From assembly GCF_024171865.1 (NCBI RefSeq), contig NZ_JAMTCN010000022.1, positions 26,271 to 90,270 of the forward strand: 64,000 nt of DNA. Reading direction: 5' to 3'. Numbering within the stretch: the stretch's first letter is position 1; each line of letters begins with the position of its first letter. The stretch is from Prauserella aidingensis. Its GTDB lineage: Bacteria > Actinomycetota > Actinomycetes > Mycobacteriales > Pseudonocardiaceae. Shown here piece after piece: positions 43,791 to 53,054 of this stretch. The position numbers and the translations under genes are program-made. The notes under the pieces were generated by a model. The model did no database searches. It had not been told where the DNA came from and worked only from the letters and a program-made list of their open reading frames with translations.

Positions 43791-45560
43791 GTGCCCAGCG
43801 ATATGCCTTCTTCCTCGTCGCACGCCGGTCCGGCGGGCCCGCCGGACGCCGGCTCCGACGACGAGCCGGACCGGGCGGGCACAGACGTCCCCGCGGAGCG
43901 CGAACAGGCGGTAACGCCGACGGAAGCGCGGGCGGGCACCCCGGAGACGGCGTCGCTCGACCTGTCACAGCGGGTGATTCCGAGCCACACCGATCCGCTG
44001 GCCGAGAAGGCCACGACGCCGCTGGGCGGACCGCTCGGCGAGCACGCCGCCGTGGGCAGGCACTGGTTCTGGTCGCCGCTGCGAGTAGGGCTGCTGCTCG
44101 GCGTGCTCGCGCTGATGCTGTCGTGGTTCGGCAAGGCGGCGTGCATCCAGCAGTACGAGGACTCCGCAGGCAACCTGCAGCTGGACTGGCAGTCGAACCG
44201 GCAGTACGTGGCGATGTGCTACTCCGACATCGTCCCGCTGTACTCGGCGGAACGGCTCGACCGGGGCGACACGTTTCCCTACGTGACGCACTGGAGCGAG
44301 GAGGTCTCCGAGGGAGAATTCCAGCGCCGCTACATGGAGTACCCGGTGCTGACGGGCCTGTTCCAGTGGGGCAACGCGAAGCTCACGCACGGCTGGGTCG
44401 GGGTCGCCGACAAGGGTCTGCTGCCGGGCGCACTGCCGGTGGCGGTGTACTTCAACATCACGGCGCTGTTCCTCGCCGCCGCATGGTTGACGACGATCTG
44501 GGCCACCGCACGGATCGCCCGCCGCAGACCGTGGGACGCGGTGCTGGTGGCGATCTCACCGCTGATCATCGTGCACGCGTTCACCAACTTCGACACGGTC
44601 GCGGTGGCACTGGCCACGTGCGGCCTGCTCGCCTGGGCCCGCCGCAGACCCGTGGTCGCGGGCGTACTCCTCGGCCTCGGCGCGGCGGCGAAGCTGTATC
44701 CGCTGTTCCTGCTCGGACCGCTGCTCGTGCTGTGTGTCCGGGCGGGCAGAATCGGCGACTGGGCGAGGACGACGCTGGCCACCGCAGGGACCTGGCTGGC
44801 GGTGAATCTGCCGTTCCTGGCCGCGTTCACCGAGGGCTGGCGCGAGTTCTTCCGCCTCAACACCGAACGCGCCATGGACCCGGACTCCATCTACAACGTG
44901 ATCTCCCACTTCACGGGCTGGGCCGGGTTCGACGGGCCGCTCGAAGCGGGTGAGACGCCGAACGTGCTCAACACCGTCAGCGGCGCACTGTTCCTGCTGG
45001 GCTGCCTCGCCGTGGCGTACGTGGCACTGACGGCGCCGCGACGGCCGCGGCTGGCACAACTGTGCTTCCTCGTCGTGGCGGTGTTCCTGCTGACGAACAA
45101 GGTGTGGAGCCCGCAGTACTCGTTGTGGCTGGTGCCGCTGGCCGTGCTCGCGATCCCGCGTTGGCGGCTGCTGCTGAGCTGGATGCTCGTCGACGCCCTC
45201 GTGTGGGCGCCACGGATGCTGTCGTACGTCGACGTCTCCGAGAAGGGCCTGCCCGACGACTGGTTCCTGGGCACGGTCGTCGTACGCGACCTGATGGTCG
45301 TCGCGCTGTGCGTGCTGATCGTGCGGGAGATCTACCGGCCGTCGGCCGACCAGGTGCGCTGCCCGTCCGGACCCGGTTCCGGGGACGACGATCCGCTGGG
45401 CGGCGTGCTGTCGGGGTCACGGGACGCCGTGGTGCTGCCCGGGCTGTCGACGCTGGTGCGCCGCAGGCCCGCCCGGACGTCGCCCTCGTCACCGTCGTCG
45501 CGGCAGGCGGGCCCGCCGGTGTCGGACCCGCCTGGCGCCGGCCGGTCGGACGGCAGGTAG
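43791..45560 (+). CDS. GT87-family polyprenol-phosphate-sugar glycosyltransferase (Rv0051-like)
   Basis: 589 aa. The first 85 residues are acidic and disordered; about ten membrane helices follow. ACIQQYED...MCYSDIVPLYSAERLD and RRYMEYPVLTGLFQWG are the conserved extracytoplasmic loops of GT-C type family 87 mannosyltransferases, which use polyprenyl-phosphate sugars outside the membrane. The last 75 residues after the final helix are disordered and overlap the convergent GT87 gene on the other strand by 229 bp. GTG 43791 is preceded by TAACAT at 7 nt. It follows ponA1 as in mycobacteria; the acceptor is unknown. Confidence 0.85.
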   Translation: MPSDMPSSSSHAGPAGPPDAGSDDEPDRAGTDVPAEREQAVTPTEARAGTPETASLDLSQRVIPSHTDPLAEKATTPLGGPLGEHAAVGRHWFWSPLRVGLLLGVLALMLSWFGKAACIQQYEDSAGNLQLDWQSNRQYVAMCYSDIVPLYSAERLDRGDTFPYVTHWSEEVSEGEFQRRYMEYPVLTGLFQWGNAKLTHGWVGVADKGLLPGALPVAVYFNITALFLAAAWLTTIWATARIARRRPWDAVLVAISPLIIVHAFTNFDTVAVALATCGLLAWARRRPVVAGVLLGLGAAAKLYPLFLLGPLLVLCVRAGRIGDWARTTLATAGTWLAVNLPFLAAFTEGWREFFRLNTERAMDPDSIYNVISHFTGWAGFDGPLEAGETPNVLNTVSGALFLLGCLAVAYVALTAPRRPRLAQLCFLVVAVFLLTNKVWSPQYSLWLVPLAVLAIPRWRLLLSWMLVDALVWAPRMLSYVDVSEKGLPDDWFLGTVVVRDLMVVALCVLIVREIYRPSADQVRCPSGPGSGDDDPLGGVLSGSRDAVVLPGLSTLVRRRPARTSPSSPSSRQAGPPVSDPPGAGRSDGR

Positions 45561-46939
45561 CCCGGCGGCGACGCCCGTGGGAGGCGGTGGTCGGTGACCG
45601 CGCGGGCGCCGAGGAACGCCACGAACAGGCCCGCCAACAGCGCCGCCCTGCCCCACACGCCGATGACGACGGCCTGCGCGGCGAACCCGTCCGCGATCGA
45701 CTGCTGGAAGTCGCCGTACCAGCGGAAGATGCCGATGCCGAGCGCCACGTCCGCAGCGAGGTAGGCCGCGATCCACCCCCAGCGCACCCGCAGCAACACG
45801 AACATCGGCAGCAACCACAGCGTGTACTGCGGCGAGTGGACCTTGTGCAGCAACAGGAACCCGCACAGCGCGGCCGCGCACACCTGCAGCAGCGGGAACT
45901 CGCCGTCACGCTGGGCGCGGTCCCAGCCGATGCCGCAGGCGAGCACCAACGCGGTCAGCACGGCCAGCGGCGACGCGACGTCGGTGAACTGCTGGAACGC
46001 CACGTCACCGGAGAACAGGTGCCGCACGCCCCAGTACCAGATCGAGTTCGACGTCCCGTCCGCCTGCCGCTGCCCTTGGAACTCGATCGACGCCCACCAG
46101 CCGTCGAACCCGGCCAGCACGAACGGCAGGTTCACGGCCGCGACGACGCCGCCTGCCAGCAGCGGCACCCGCAGCGCCTCCCGCACCGCGCGCCGCGCGC
46201 CGTCGGTGCGCGTGCTCTCGACGTAGACATACAGCGCGAGGGGCACCACGAACAGCCCCGGATACAGCTTCAACGCCGTCCCGACGCCGAGCAGCACGGC
46301 CGCCCAGCCCGCGCGGCTGCGCAGCGAACCACGAGCGCGCTGCAGCACGAAGAACGCGGCCACCGACGCCGCGACCACCGCCAGGTCCCAGTTGTGGAAG
46401 GCGTACAGCACCAGCGGCGGCCCGAGCGCCCACAGCAACGCCCGCCATCCGGCGAGCCTGCCCAGCATCCACGCCGTGAGCAGGCCGAAGGGCGCCAGCA
46501 ACACGGCCGACCCCAGCAGGAACCCGGCGTCGGTGTCGGCGACGGCGGCACCCGCCCACACGAGCATGCCGGTCAGCACCGGGTACTCGAGCGCGCCGCC
46601 GACCAGCTGCCCCTCGGCCGTGATGTCCCCGTGGACGTAGGGGAACACGTGCTTGTCGACGTCCCGGCCCAGCCAGAGGAACTGGATGTCCGAATAGCAC
46701 GCGTCGTGGTAGTTGCGCTCGGCGTAGTTCGGCGTGCTGCGGCCGTTCTCGTCGAACGCCGGACCGGTGCAGCGGTGCTTGTTCAGCAGCCCCAGCACCA
46801 GCGTGATGCCGCACAGCAGGATGGCCGCAGCGGCCGCGGCGCGCGTGGCCGGCGACGGGCCGCACCCGGTGGCCGAGTCCCCGGTGTCGCCGGACGGGCC
46901 GTCATCCGCGGAGGTATGCGATGTCGTCTCGCTGGCCAT
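45332..46939 (-). CDS. Second GT87-family glycosyltransferase
   Basis: 535 aa with about ten membrane helices. NYHDACYSDIQFLWLGRDVD and ALEYPVLTGMLVWAG repeat the CYSDI and EYPVLTG loops of the plus-strand GT87 gene, so the two are divergent paralogues arranged tail to tail. The C-terminal 80 residues are Ser/Pro/Asp-rich and encoded opposite the tail of the other gene. ATG 46939 lies inside the 3' end of the endonuclease IV-like gene (38-nt overlap), suggesting coupled translation. Confidence 0.85.
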   Translation of the reverse strand: MASETTSHTSADDGPSGDTGDSATGCGPSPATRAAAAAAILLCGITLVLGLLNKHRCTGPAFDENGRSTPNYAERNYHDACYSDIQFLWLGRDVDKHVFPYVHGDITAEGQLVGGALEYPVLTGMLVWAGAAVADTDAGFLLGSAVLLAPFGLLTAWMLGRLAGWRALLWALGPPLVLYAFHNWDLAVVAASVAAFFVLQRARGSLRSRAGWAAVLLGVGTALKLYPGLFVVPLALYVYVESTRTDGARRAVREALRVPLLAGGVVAAVNLPFVLAGFDGWWASIEFQGQRQADGTSNSIWYWGVRHLFSGDVAFQQFTDVASPLAVLTALVLACGIGWDRAQRDGEFPLLQVCAAALCGFLLLHKVHSPQYTLWLLPMFVLLRVRWGWIAAYLAADVALGIGIFRWYGDFQQSIADGFAAQAVVIGVWGRAALLAGLFVAFLGARAVTDHRLPRASPPGYLPSDRPAPGGSDTGGPACRDDGDEGDVRAGLRRTSVDSPGSTTASRDPDSTPPSGSSSPEPGPDGQRTWSADGR

Positions 46940-47666
46940 CGGGTGGAGTCTCCACGATCACGGGCGCCTGCGCGGCGAGCGCCACGGCACGCAGCACCTC
47001 GGCGTCGATCGCGCCCTCGCCGCCGACGACGTTCGCGTGCCGGTCCCGCTGCGAACCCGCCTCGTCGCGGGAGTTGTTCAGGTGCACCAGGTCGATCCGC
47101 CCCGTGATCGCCATGACGTCGTCGACGACCGTCGTCAGGTCCCAGCCCGCCGCGTGTGCGTGACACGTGTCGAGGCAGAAACCGGCACCGAACTCGCCGA
47201 CGGCGTCCCACAGACGCGCCAGCATGTCCAGGTCACGCGCCATGGCGCTGTCGCCGCCCGCGGTGTTCTCGATGAGGATCGGCACGTCGAACGACGACCG
47301 CTCGAACAGCTTCCGCCAGTTCGCGACGCCCTCGGCCGGATCCTCACCCTTGCGGACGTGCCCGCCGTGCACGACGAGTCCCCGCGCACCGACCGTCGCG
47401 GCCGCCTCCGCATGCTGCGTCACACCCTTGCGCGAGGGGATGCGGATACGGTTGTTCAGCGACGCCACGTTCAGCACGTACGGCGAGTGGATGAACACCT
47501 CGACATCGCTCGCGACCAGGTCCTCGGCGTGCGGATGCGGCTGCGGCTTCTTCCACCCCTGCGGATCCGCGAGGAAGAACTGGACGGCGTCCGCGCCGAC
47601 CTCACCCGCCGTGGTCAACGGATCGTCGTCCCGGACGTGCGCCCCGACACGCGTAGCGAGCTCCAT
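46902..47666 (-). CDS. Endonuclease IV-like (AP2Ec, TIM-barrel) protein
   Basis: 254 aa, xylose-isomerase-like TIM barrel. Metal-ligand positions of deoxyribonuclease IV are recognisable: VFIHSPYVLNVAS, LVVHGGHV, ILIENTAGGD, FCLDTCHAHAAGWDL, LVHLNNSRDEAGSQRDRHANVVGGEGAID and VIVETP. It probably cleaves abasic sites in DNA repair, though it is shorter than E. coli Nfo and could be a related isomerase-like enzyme. ATG 47666 is preceded by TACCCT at 6 nt (leaderless). Heads a two-gene unit with the GT87 gene. Confidence 0.8.
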   Translation of the reverse strand: MELATRVGAHVRDDDPLTTAGEVGADAVQFFLADPQGWKKPQPHPHAEDLVASDVEVFIHSPYVLNVASLNNRIRIPSRKGVTQHAEAAATVGARGLVVHGGHVRKGEDPAEGVANWRKLFERSSFDVPILIENTAGGDSAMARDLDMLARLWDAVGEFGAGFCLDTCHAHAAGWDLTTVVDDVMAITGRIDLVHLNNSRDEAGSQRDRHANVVGGEGAIDAEVLRAVALAAQAPVIVETPPDGQRDDIAYLRG

Positions 47667-47847
47667 CGTCCGAGGGTATCGACCACCCACGACACCCATC
47701 GAGTACCTTCACCCGTGACGACACCGATCACCCGGCGCGGTACGCAGAGTGATCGGCCGCGGCGGCAGCGCGGCAGTGGCCGCGGCGAGGGCGGCGCGGT
47801 GACAGCGGACAAGCCAACGGCAAGTCAACGGAACGAGGGTGGGGCTC

Positions 47848-48933
47848 GTGAGGATCGTCCGGAAAACGGCGCGTGGGGGCGTCGTGCGCACGGGCGTCGT
47901 GACGGCGGCGGCCGGCGTCGCCGTGTTCGGTTTCGGCGGTGTGGCGCAGGCGGCGGACGGCGGTGCCGACACCGGCCTCGTCGACGGCGACCGCGTCGGG
48001 AGCTCCACGCTGTCGGAACCGCGTGACGCCACGACCGACTCCGGGGACAGCAACTCCGGGGACAGCGCATCCCAGGACACCACGTCCACCGAGAGCGCAA
48101 CCACCGACAGCGCAACCACGGACGACGCAGCCACCGACAGCGCCTCCCAGGACGGTGGCGCCGACGACCGTGACTCCCGGGACACGACATCCGAGGACAG
48201 CGCACCGAGGGTCGTCGACGGCGAGTGCGACTCCACGCTCAAGGGCGAGGACGGCGAACCGCTGGCCGTCGACGTGGGGGCCGCGGTGGGCGCCGAAGGG
48301 CTCGCCGGCATCGGAACCGGGTCGGAGGCCGAGGACACGCTCGTGTCGCTGCCGTTGAAGGAGACCCTCGCGACCCTGGGCGTGAACGAGACCGGCCTCG
48401 TCGTCGACTCGCTCGGCCAGGTGTGCGACACCACCCGGCGCACCGTCAACACGCTCGGCGCGACGACCCACGGGCTCACCGAGGGCCTCACCCCCGAGGA
48501 ACCGGCACCGGAGGAACCCGGCGACCCCGAACAACCCGGCGAGCCGCAGCCCGAACCGCAGCCCGAACCCGAGCCCGGGCCGGAACGTCCCGGCACCGAC
48601 CCGGGCGAGGACGAGTCCGGGGCGGACGTCCCGGACGCTCCGGCACCGGCACCCGTCGACCAGGACGTGCTCGCCCAGCCGCTCAGCCCGGTGGAGCTGC
48701 CGCCGTCCGCGGACATCACGGTGCCGAAGGCGCCCGTCGGCCCCGGCATGGACGTGCCGAACCAGGGCAGCAGGCCGGGTGCGCAGGAGAACACCACGCG
48801 CAAGTCCGGGACGGCCCGCGCGTTGCCGCAGGCCTCGGAGACCGACCGCCTGCCGCTGGCAGTGTCGGTCGGTGCACTGCTGCTGGTCGTGGCGGGTCTG
48901 AGCAGGGCGTGGGTCGCCCGTAAGAACGCCTGA
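47848..48933 (+). CDS. Surface-anchored protein, member 1 of a tandem family
   Basis: 361 aa. Signal peptide (ARGGVVRTGVVTAAAGVAVFGFGGVAQA), then a Ser/Thr/Asp-rich stretch, a domain with two Cys (VVDGECDST and LGQVCDTT), a Pro/Glu-rich linker, and a C-terminal helix PLAVSVGALLLVVAGLSRAWVARKNA with a positive tail. No LPxTG is seen, so anchoring is probably by the helix itself. Start GTG 47848 is chosen over 47839 because GGTGGGG precedes it. I know no function. It is followed by two proteins of the same layout, then rpsF. Confidence 0.7.
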   Translation: MRIVRKTARGGVVRTGVVTAAAGVAVFGFGGVAQAADGGADTGLVDGDRVGSSTLSEPRDATTDSGDSNSGDSASQDTTSTESATTDSATTDDAATDSASQDGGADDRDSRDTTSEDSAPRVVDGECDSTLKGEDGEPLAVDVGAAVGAEGLAGIGTGSEAEDTLVSLPLKETLATLGVNETGLVVDSLGQVCDTTRRTVNTLGATTHGLTEGLTPEEPAPEEPGDPEQPGEPQPEPQPEPEPGPERPGTDPGEDESGADVPDAPAPAPVDQDVLAQPLSPVELPPSADITVPKAPVGPGMDVPNQGSRPGAQENTTRKSGTARALPQASETDRLPLAVSVGALLLVVAGLSRAWVARKNA

Positions 48934-49002
48934 TCGGAGGGCATGCGTCACGCCTCCCCGTGTGGTTCGTTGTTCCCAGTGAACCGATCTGGGAGGCCCC
49001 CG

Positions 49003-50109
49003 ATGCGCACATCCGGCACCGAGGCCGACAGCCGCGCCCACGAGGACGGGACCGACCGCGCAGCCGAGCCGACCAAGCGGACGCTGACCTCGACGGTCGC
49101 GAAACCGGCCGCGGTCGCCACCGCGGGGCTGGTGCTCGCGGCGACGGCGGGGCTCGCCGCCCCGGCGACGGCGGTGGCCGAGACCAAGCAGGTCCGGTGC
49201 GGCGGCACCGTCACGGCCGAACCCGGCGACCGGATCCAGGGCATCACCGCGCTCGGCGTGCCGCTCGACCTGGGCGTCGTCACGGACACGATCGGTTCGC
49301 TGCTCAGCGGTGTCTGCAAGGTGACGGTCAACGTGGTCGACACCGCGGTGCGGCCTCTTCCCGGCGCCGGCGACCCGGCGGCCGACGCCGTGGGTGACAC
49401 CGTCGACCGCGTGACCCGCAGCGCGAAGAAGGCCACCGACACGCTCGGTGGGCGCGAGGTCGTCGTCCCCGGTCCCGGTGAGGACTCCGACGAACCGTCC
49501 GAACCCGCACCCGGCGGCGGCTCGGATTCCGGTGGCGACCCCGGGGCGGGTTCCGGCGACGGAGCAGGCGGGGGCAACGGCTCCGGCAGCGACGGCTCCG
49601 GTACCGACGACGGCCGGGGGATGCGCGAACCGAACAGCCCGGTCGTGGCGCAGGGCGAGCCGGCGTCCCGTTCCGGTGGCAACGGCAACGGCTACGGCGG
49701 TGCCTCGGCGCTGGCCGCGCCCGCGGCCATGTCGCCCGAACTGCGGTACGCGGGAATCCCCGTCGCCCGCGGTGCGATGTTCGACGCCGCACCGGGCCTG
49801 CGCTACGGCGGCCAGATCCCCGGTTACAACCCGGAGTTCGGCGTACTCGGCAGCTCCGACGGCCCGGACCACCCGACGAACGGCACCGACGGAACCGCAC
49901 GAAACCCGGACGCCGACGGGCAGGCGACCGGCCCCGCGCACGGCAACGCCGACCTGCGCACGGCCGGCGACGCGTCGTCGTTGCCGTCGGCCGCGCCCGA
50001 GGACGGGCACGGTCCCTCGGTGCCGTTGCTGCTGGCCGTGCTCGCGCTGGCGGGCGTCAGCGCGGGTCTGGTACGTACCTGGGTCCTCCAGCGCGCGAAC
50101 ACCTCCTGA
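49003..50109 (+). CDS. Surface-anchored protein, member 2 of a tandem family
   Basis: 368 aa. N-terminal cytoplasmic stretch of 40 residues, membrane/signal segment AAVATAGLVLAATAGLAAPATAVA, two-Cys domain (KQVRCGGTV; LLSGVCKVTVN), Gly/Ser/Asp-rich linker, a SPELRYAGIPVARG...NPEFGVLG block, and C-terminal helix LLLAVLALAGVSAGLVRTWVLQR. The last two parts are shared with member 3 (PEYGVL; LLAVVALAGVTAGLVRTWVLRR). ATG 49003 has GGGAGG at 6 nt. No family known to me. Confidence 0.7.
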   Translation: MRTSGTEADSRAHEDGTDRAAEPTKRTLTSTVAKPAAVATAGLVLAATAGLAAPATAVAETKQVRCGGTVTAEPGDRIQGITALGVPLDLGVVTDTIGSLLSGVCKVTVNVVDTAVRPLPGAGDPAADAVGDTVDRVTRSAKKATDTLGGREVVVPGPGEDSDEPSEPAPGGGSDSGGDPGAGSGDGAGGGNGSGSDGSGTDDGRGMREPNSPVVAQGEPASRSGGNGNGYGGASALAAPAAMSPELRYAGIPVARGAMFDAAPGLRYGGQIPGYNPEFGVLGSSDGPDHPTNGTDGTARNPDADGQATGPAHGNADLRTAGDASSLPSAAPEDGHGPSVPLLLAVLALAGVSAGLVRTWVLQRANTS

Positions 50110-50291
50110 CGCGGGCGAGACCCGCCGCCCGGCCGTGGCCCACACCACGTCGCTTCCGCGGCGACGAGTGGCTACCGGCCCGTATCCCTCCGCCCACACG
50201 GTCGTTTACCTTGATAACGCCTCGCCGTACCGACGCCGATGGCTTCAGGTCCAGGCCGGGCAATGCCGTTCGGAAAGGGATACCGTTCGAA

Positions 50292-51245
50292 GTGCGTACC
50301 AAGACCGTTCTGACCCGTGCGCTGGGTACGGCCGCCGCCACGGCGGTCGCCGCAGGCCTGACCGCGCTGTCCGCGCCTGCCGCCGGCGCCGCCACCCAGA
50401 CGGTCGTCGACTCGTGCACGTCGACGGCCTCGGCCCCGTCCGGCGCGACGGTGCTTGTCGACGGTGTGTCCCTCAAGGGTCCCGTCGAGCAGGGCGCACG
50501 TGAGGCCGACCGCTTCCTGCAGTTCACCTATCCGAAGAACCTCGCCGACGAGATCGGTAAGCACAAGCTCGACGTCGGCACCGTGCCGAACGAGCCCACC
50601 GGGGTCATCGGCGGTGCGGACGTCGCCGCGGCGGTCGTCGAGAAGCTCGAGGGCAACCCGGCGCTCGGCTGGCCGCACAAGCGGGACGACGTCCTCGCGT
50701 CGATCCACCGCAAGGTCGCGGGGGTCTGCGGCCTGTCGGTGACGTCGACCGACCGCTCGAAGCCCACGAGCTCGCAGCCGCAGCAGTCCCCGAACCGGGG
50801 TTCGACCCCGCAGCAGGGCGGCTCCGATGGGCATCAGCAGCAGCCGTCGCAGCCCGGTGGGCAGCAGCGCGGCGTGCCCGCGACCCCGGACGGTCCGCAG
50901 GGCAGCGGCGACGCGTACGCGGCTCCGCGTGACTACAGCAACATCCCCGAGGCATCCGTGCCGACGCAGGGCAACGCGGTGCCCCCGGACATGCGGTACT
51001 CGCCGCAGGACGGCGTCCCCGGTGCACCCGACTCACCCGAGTACGGCGTGCTGAGCGACGGCGGCATCGGCGAAGGCGGCAAGTCCGGTGCGGGCGACGT
51101 GCGCAACGCGGGCAACGCCGACGCGCTCGCGGCCGATGACGGGGCGCCGAACCAGGTGCAGCTGCCGATGCTGCTCGCCGTCGTCGCCCTCGCCGGTGTC
51201 ACAGCGGGCCTCGTTCGCACCTGGGTCCTCCGCAGGGCCACCTGA
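50292..51245 (+). CDS. Surface-anchored protein, member 3 of a tandem family
   Basis: 317 aa. Signal peptide RALGTAAATAVAAGLTALSAPAAGAA, two-Cys domain (VVDSCTSTA...VAGVCGLSV, about residues 38-150), Gln/Pro/Ser-rich linker, PDMRYSPQDGVPGAPDSPEYGVL block and C-terminal helix PMLLAVVALAGVTAGLVRTWVLRR. The C-terminal helix is nearly identical to that of member 2, which argues for duplication. GTG 50292 has AAAGGGA upstream. It directly precedes the rpsF promoter. Confidence 0.72.
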   Translation: MRTKTVLTRALGTAAATAVAAGLTALSAPAAGAATQTVVDSCTSTASAPSGATVLVDGVSLKGPVEQGAREADRFLQFTYPKNLADEIGKHKLDVGTVPNEPTGVIGGADVAAAVVEKLEGNPALGWPHKRDDVLASIHRKVAGVCGLSVTSTDRSKPTSSQPQQSPNRGSTPQQGGSDGHQQQPSQPGGQQRGVPATPDGPQGSGDAYAAPRDYSNIPEASVPTQGNAVPPDMRYSPQDGVPGAPDSPEYGVLSDGGIGEGGKSGAGDVRNAGNADALAADDGAPNQVQLPMLLAVVALAGVTAGLVRTWVLRRAT

Positions 51246-51330
51246 CGCCCCACCCTGCTCGCCACGAATGCCACGTGGGCGTTCCGCTGCGGTGACCGGA
51301 CCCGGAACCGGTTCTGTCGGCCCTCCCGGC

Positions 51331-51377
51331 TAGACTGGCCGTTCGACATTGCCCTCCTGCCACGGATCGTCCGTGGC
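51331..51377 (+). promoter_or_regulatory. rpsF operon promoter and leader hairpin
   Basis: TAGACT (51331-51336) is a plausible -10, giving a leader of about 60 nt. In it, GCCACGGA-TCG-TCCGTGGC (51359-51377) forms a perfect 8-bp hairpin, followed by CCGCCCGAG and the AGGAGGTGA ribosome binding site. Known bacterial rpsF leaders bind the S6:S18 complex; whether this hairpin is such an element is an inference. Confidence 0.45.
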
Positions 51378-51405
51378 CGCCCGAGCCCATAGGAGGTGAG
51401 TGGTT

Positions 51406-51738
51406 GTGTCACGCCATTACGAGGTAATGGTCATCCTCGACCCGTCGCTCGACGAGCGGACGGTCGCGCCCACCCTGGAGAACTACCTCAAGGTCATCCG
51501 CAACGCGGGTGGCAGCGTGGAGAACGTCGACATCTGGGGTCGTCGCAGGCTCTCCTACGAGATCAACAAGAACGCCGAGGGCATCTATGCCGTGCTTGAG
51601 CTGATCTCCGAGCCGGACGACGTCAAGGAGCTCGACCGGCAGCTGTCGCTGCAGGAGACCGTGCTGCGCACCAAGGTGGTCCGCCGCCAGGAAGTGCGCG
51701 GAGCCAAGCGCGCCGCGAAGATCGCCGCGAAGGCCTGA
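51406..51738 (+). CDS. rpsF: 30S ribosomal protein S6
   Basis: 110 aa. [54 protein letters not shown] is diagnostic of S6, which binds S18 on the 30S platform. GTG 51406 is 9 nt after AGGAGG; an in-frame GTG at 51400 is too close to the site. First gene of rpsF-ssb-rpsR-rplI, transcribed from the TAGACT promoter. Confidence 0.97.
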   Translation: MSRHYEVMVILDPSLDERTVAPTLENYLKVIRNAGGSVENVDIWGRRRLSYEINKNAEGIYAVLELISEPDDVKELDRQLSLQETVLRTKVVRRQEVRGAKRAAKIAAKA

Positions 51739-51748
51739 GGCGATAGCC

Positions 51749-52258
51749 ATGGCCGGAGACACCATCATCACGGTGGTCGGCAACCTGACCGCGGACCCGG
51801 AACTCCGGTTCACGCCGTCCGGCGCCGCCGTTGCGAACTTCACCGTCGCCTCCACCCCGCGCCAGTTCGACCGGCAGAGCGGTGAGTGGAAGGACGGCGA
51901 GGCGCTGTTCCTGCGCTGCAACATCTGGCGCCAGGCCGCGGAGAACGTCGCCGAGACGCTCACGCGAGGCGCCCGGGTCATCGTGCAGGGCCGGCTCAAG
52001 CAGCGGTCGTTCGAGACCAAGGAAGGCGAGAAGCGCACCGTCGTGGAGCTCGAGGTCGACGAGATCGGCCCGTCCCTGCGGTACGCGACGGCCAAGGTCA
52101 ACAAGGTCAGCCGCGGCGGTGGCGGTGGCGGCGGCTTCGGTGGCGGAGGCGCCGCGGCGCCCGCAGCCGCCGGCTCCGGTGCGCCCGCCGACGACCCGTG
52201 GGGCAGCGCGCCTCCCGCCGGCGGCGGTGGCGGCTTCTCCGACGAGCCTCCCTTCTGA
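51749..52258 (+). CDS. ssb: Single-stranded DNA-binding protein
   Basis: 169 aa. OB fold in residues 1-115 ([34 protein letters not shown]...[32 protein letters not shown]), then a Gly-rich linker and the acidic DEPPF tip that recruits replication and repair proteins. ATG 51749 lies 10 bp after rpsF. Confidence 0.97.
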   Translation: MAGDTIITVVGNLTADPELRFTPSGAAVANFTVASTPRQFDRQSGEWKDGEALFLRCNIWRQAAENVAETLTRGARVIVQGRLKQRSFETKEGEKRTVVELEVDEIGPSLRYATAKVNKVSRGGGGGGGFGGGGAAAPAAAGSGAPADDPWGSAPPAGGGGGFSDEPPF

Positions 52259-52317
52259 GGCCGCGCTCGCCAGTCCCGACATCAGCAACCACGCACTAAG
52301 TTCCCCAGGAGTACACA

Positions 52318-52566
52318 GTGGCCAAGCCACCGGTTCGTAAGCCGAAGAAGAAGGTCTGCGTCTTCTGCAAGGCCATCAAGCAGGGTCAGCCCGAGGCCAT
52401 CGACTACAAGGACACCAACCTGCTGCGGAAGTACATCTCCGACCGCGGCAAGATCCGTGCCCGTCGAGTCACCGGTAACTGCAGCCAGCACCAGCGCGAC
52501 GTCGCCATCGCGGTGAAGAACTCGCGCGAGATGGCGCTGCTGCCCTACACGTCGACCGCGCGCTGA
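52318..52566 (+). CDS. rpsR: 30S ribosomal protein S18
   Basis: 82 aa. [60 protein letters not shown]. The CxxC and C-x4-R/H arrangement marks the zinc-binding (C+) form of S18. GTG 52318 has AGGAG upstream. A zinc-free S18 paralogue, if present, lies outside the window. Confidence 0.97.
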   Translation: MAKPPVRKPKKKVCVFCKAIKQGQPEAIDYKDTNLLRKYISDRGKIRARRVTGNCSQHQRDVAIAVKNSREMALLPYTSTAR

Positions 52567-52580
52567 GAAGGGAGTCAGTC

Positions 52581-53039
52581 ATGGCGAAGATCATCCTGAC
52601 GACCGACGTCGATCATCTGGGCGGTCCCGGCGACATCGTCGAGGTCAAGGACGGCTACGCGCGCAACTACCTGCTGCCGCGCGGCTACGCGATCCCGTCC
52701 TCGAAGGGCGCGGAGAAGAACGTCCGCACCATCCGCCGTGCCCAGGAGGCCCGCCGGATCCGCGACCTGGACCACGCCAAGGAGCTGAAGACGCAGCTCG
52801 AGGGTCTGGGCCACATCGCGGTCGCGGCCAAGGCGTCCGAGGGCTCGAAGAAGCTGTTCGGTTCGGTCACCCCGGCCGACATCGTCGGTGCGATCAAGGC
52901 CGCGGGCGGCCCGCTGCTCGACAAGCGGGTCATCCACGTCGACGGCCACATCAAGACCGTCGGCAAGCACGCCGTCACGGCCCGCCTCCACCCCGACGTG
53001 AAGGCGGACGTGAAGCTGGACGTGCAGCCCACCAAGTAA
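52581..53039 (+). CDS. rplI: 50S ribosomal protein L9
   Basis: 152 aa, two-domain L9. The N-terminal domain (AKIILTTDVDHLGGPGDIVEVKDGYARNYLLPRGYA) binds 23S rRNA; a long helix connects to the C-terminal domain (FGSVTPADIVGAI, LDVQPTK). ATG 52581 has AAGGGAG upstream. Last gene of the ribosomal operon, followed by a terminator. Confidence 0.97.
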   Translation: MAKIILTTDVDHLGGPGDIVEVKDGYARNYLLPRGYAIPSSKGAEKNVRTIRRAQEARRIRDLDHAKELKTQLEGLGHIAVAAKASEGSKKLFGSVTPADIVGAIKAAGGPLLDKRVIHVDGHIKTVGKHAVTARLHPDVKADVKLDVQPTK

Positions 53040-53054
53040 GCACGGCTCACACCC

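Noticed and set aside
46734..48026. 430-codon plus-strand frame
   Set aside because: Antisense to the GT87 and endonuclease IV-like genes and composed of Arg-rich low-complexity sequence.
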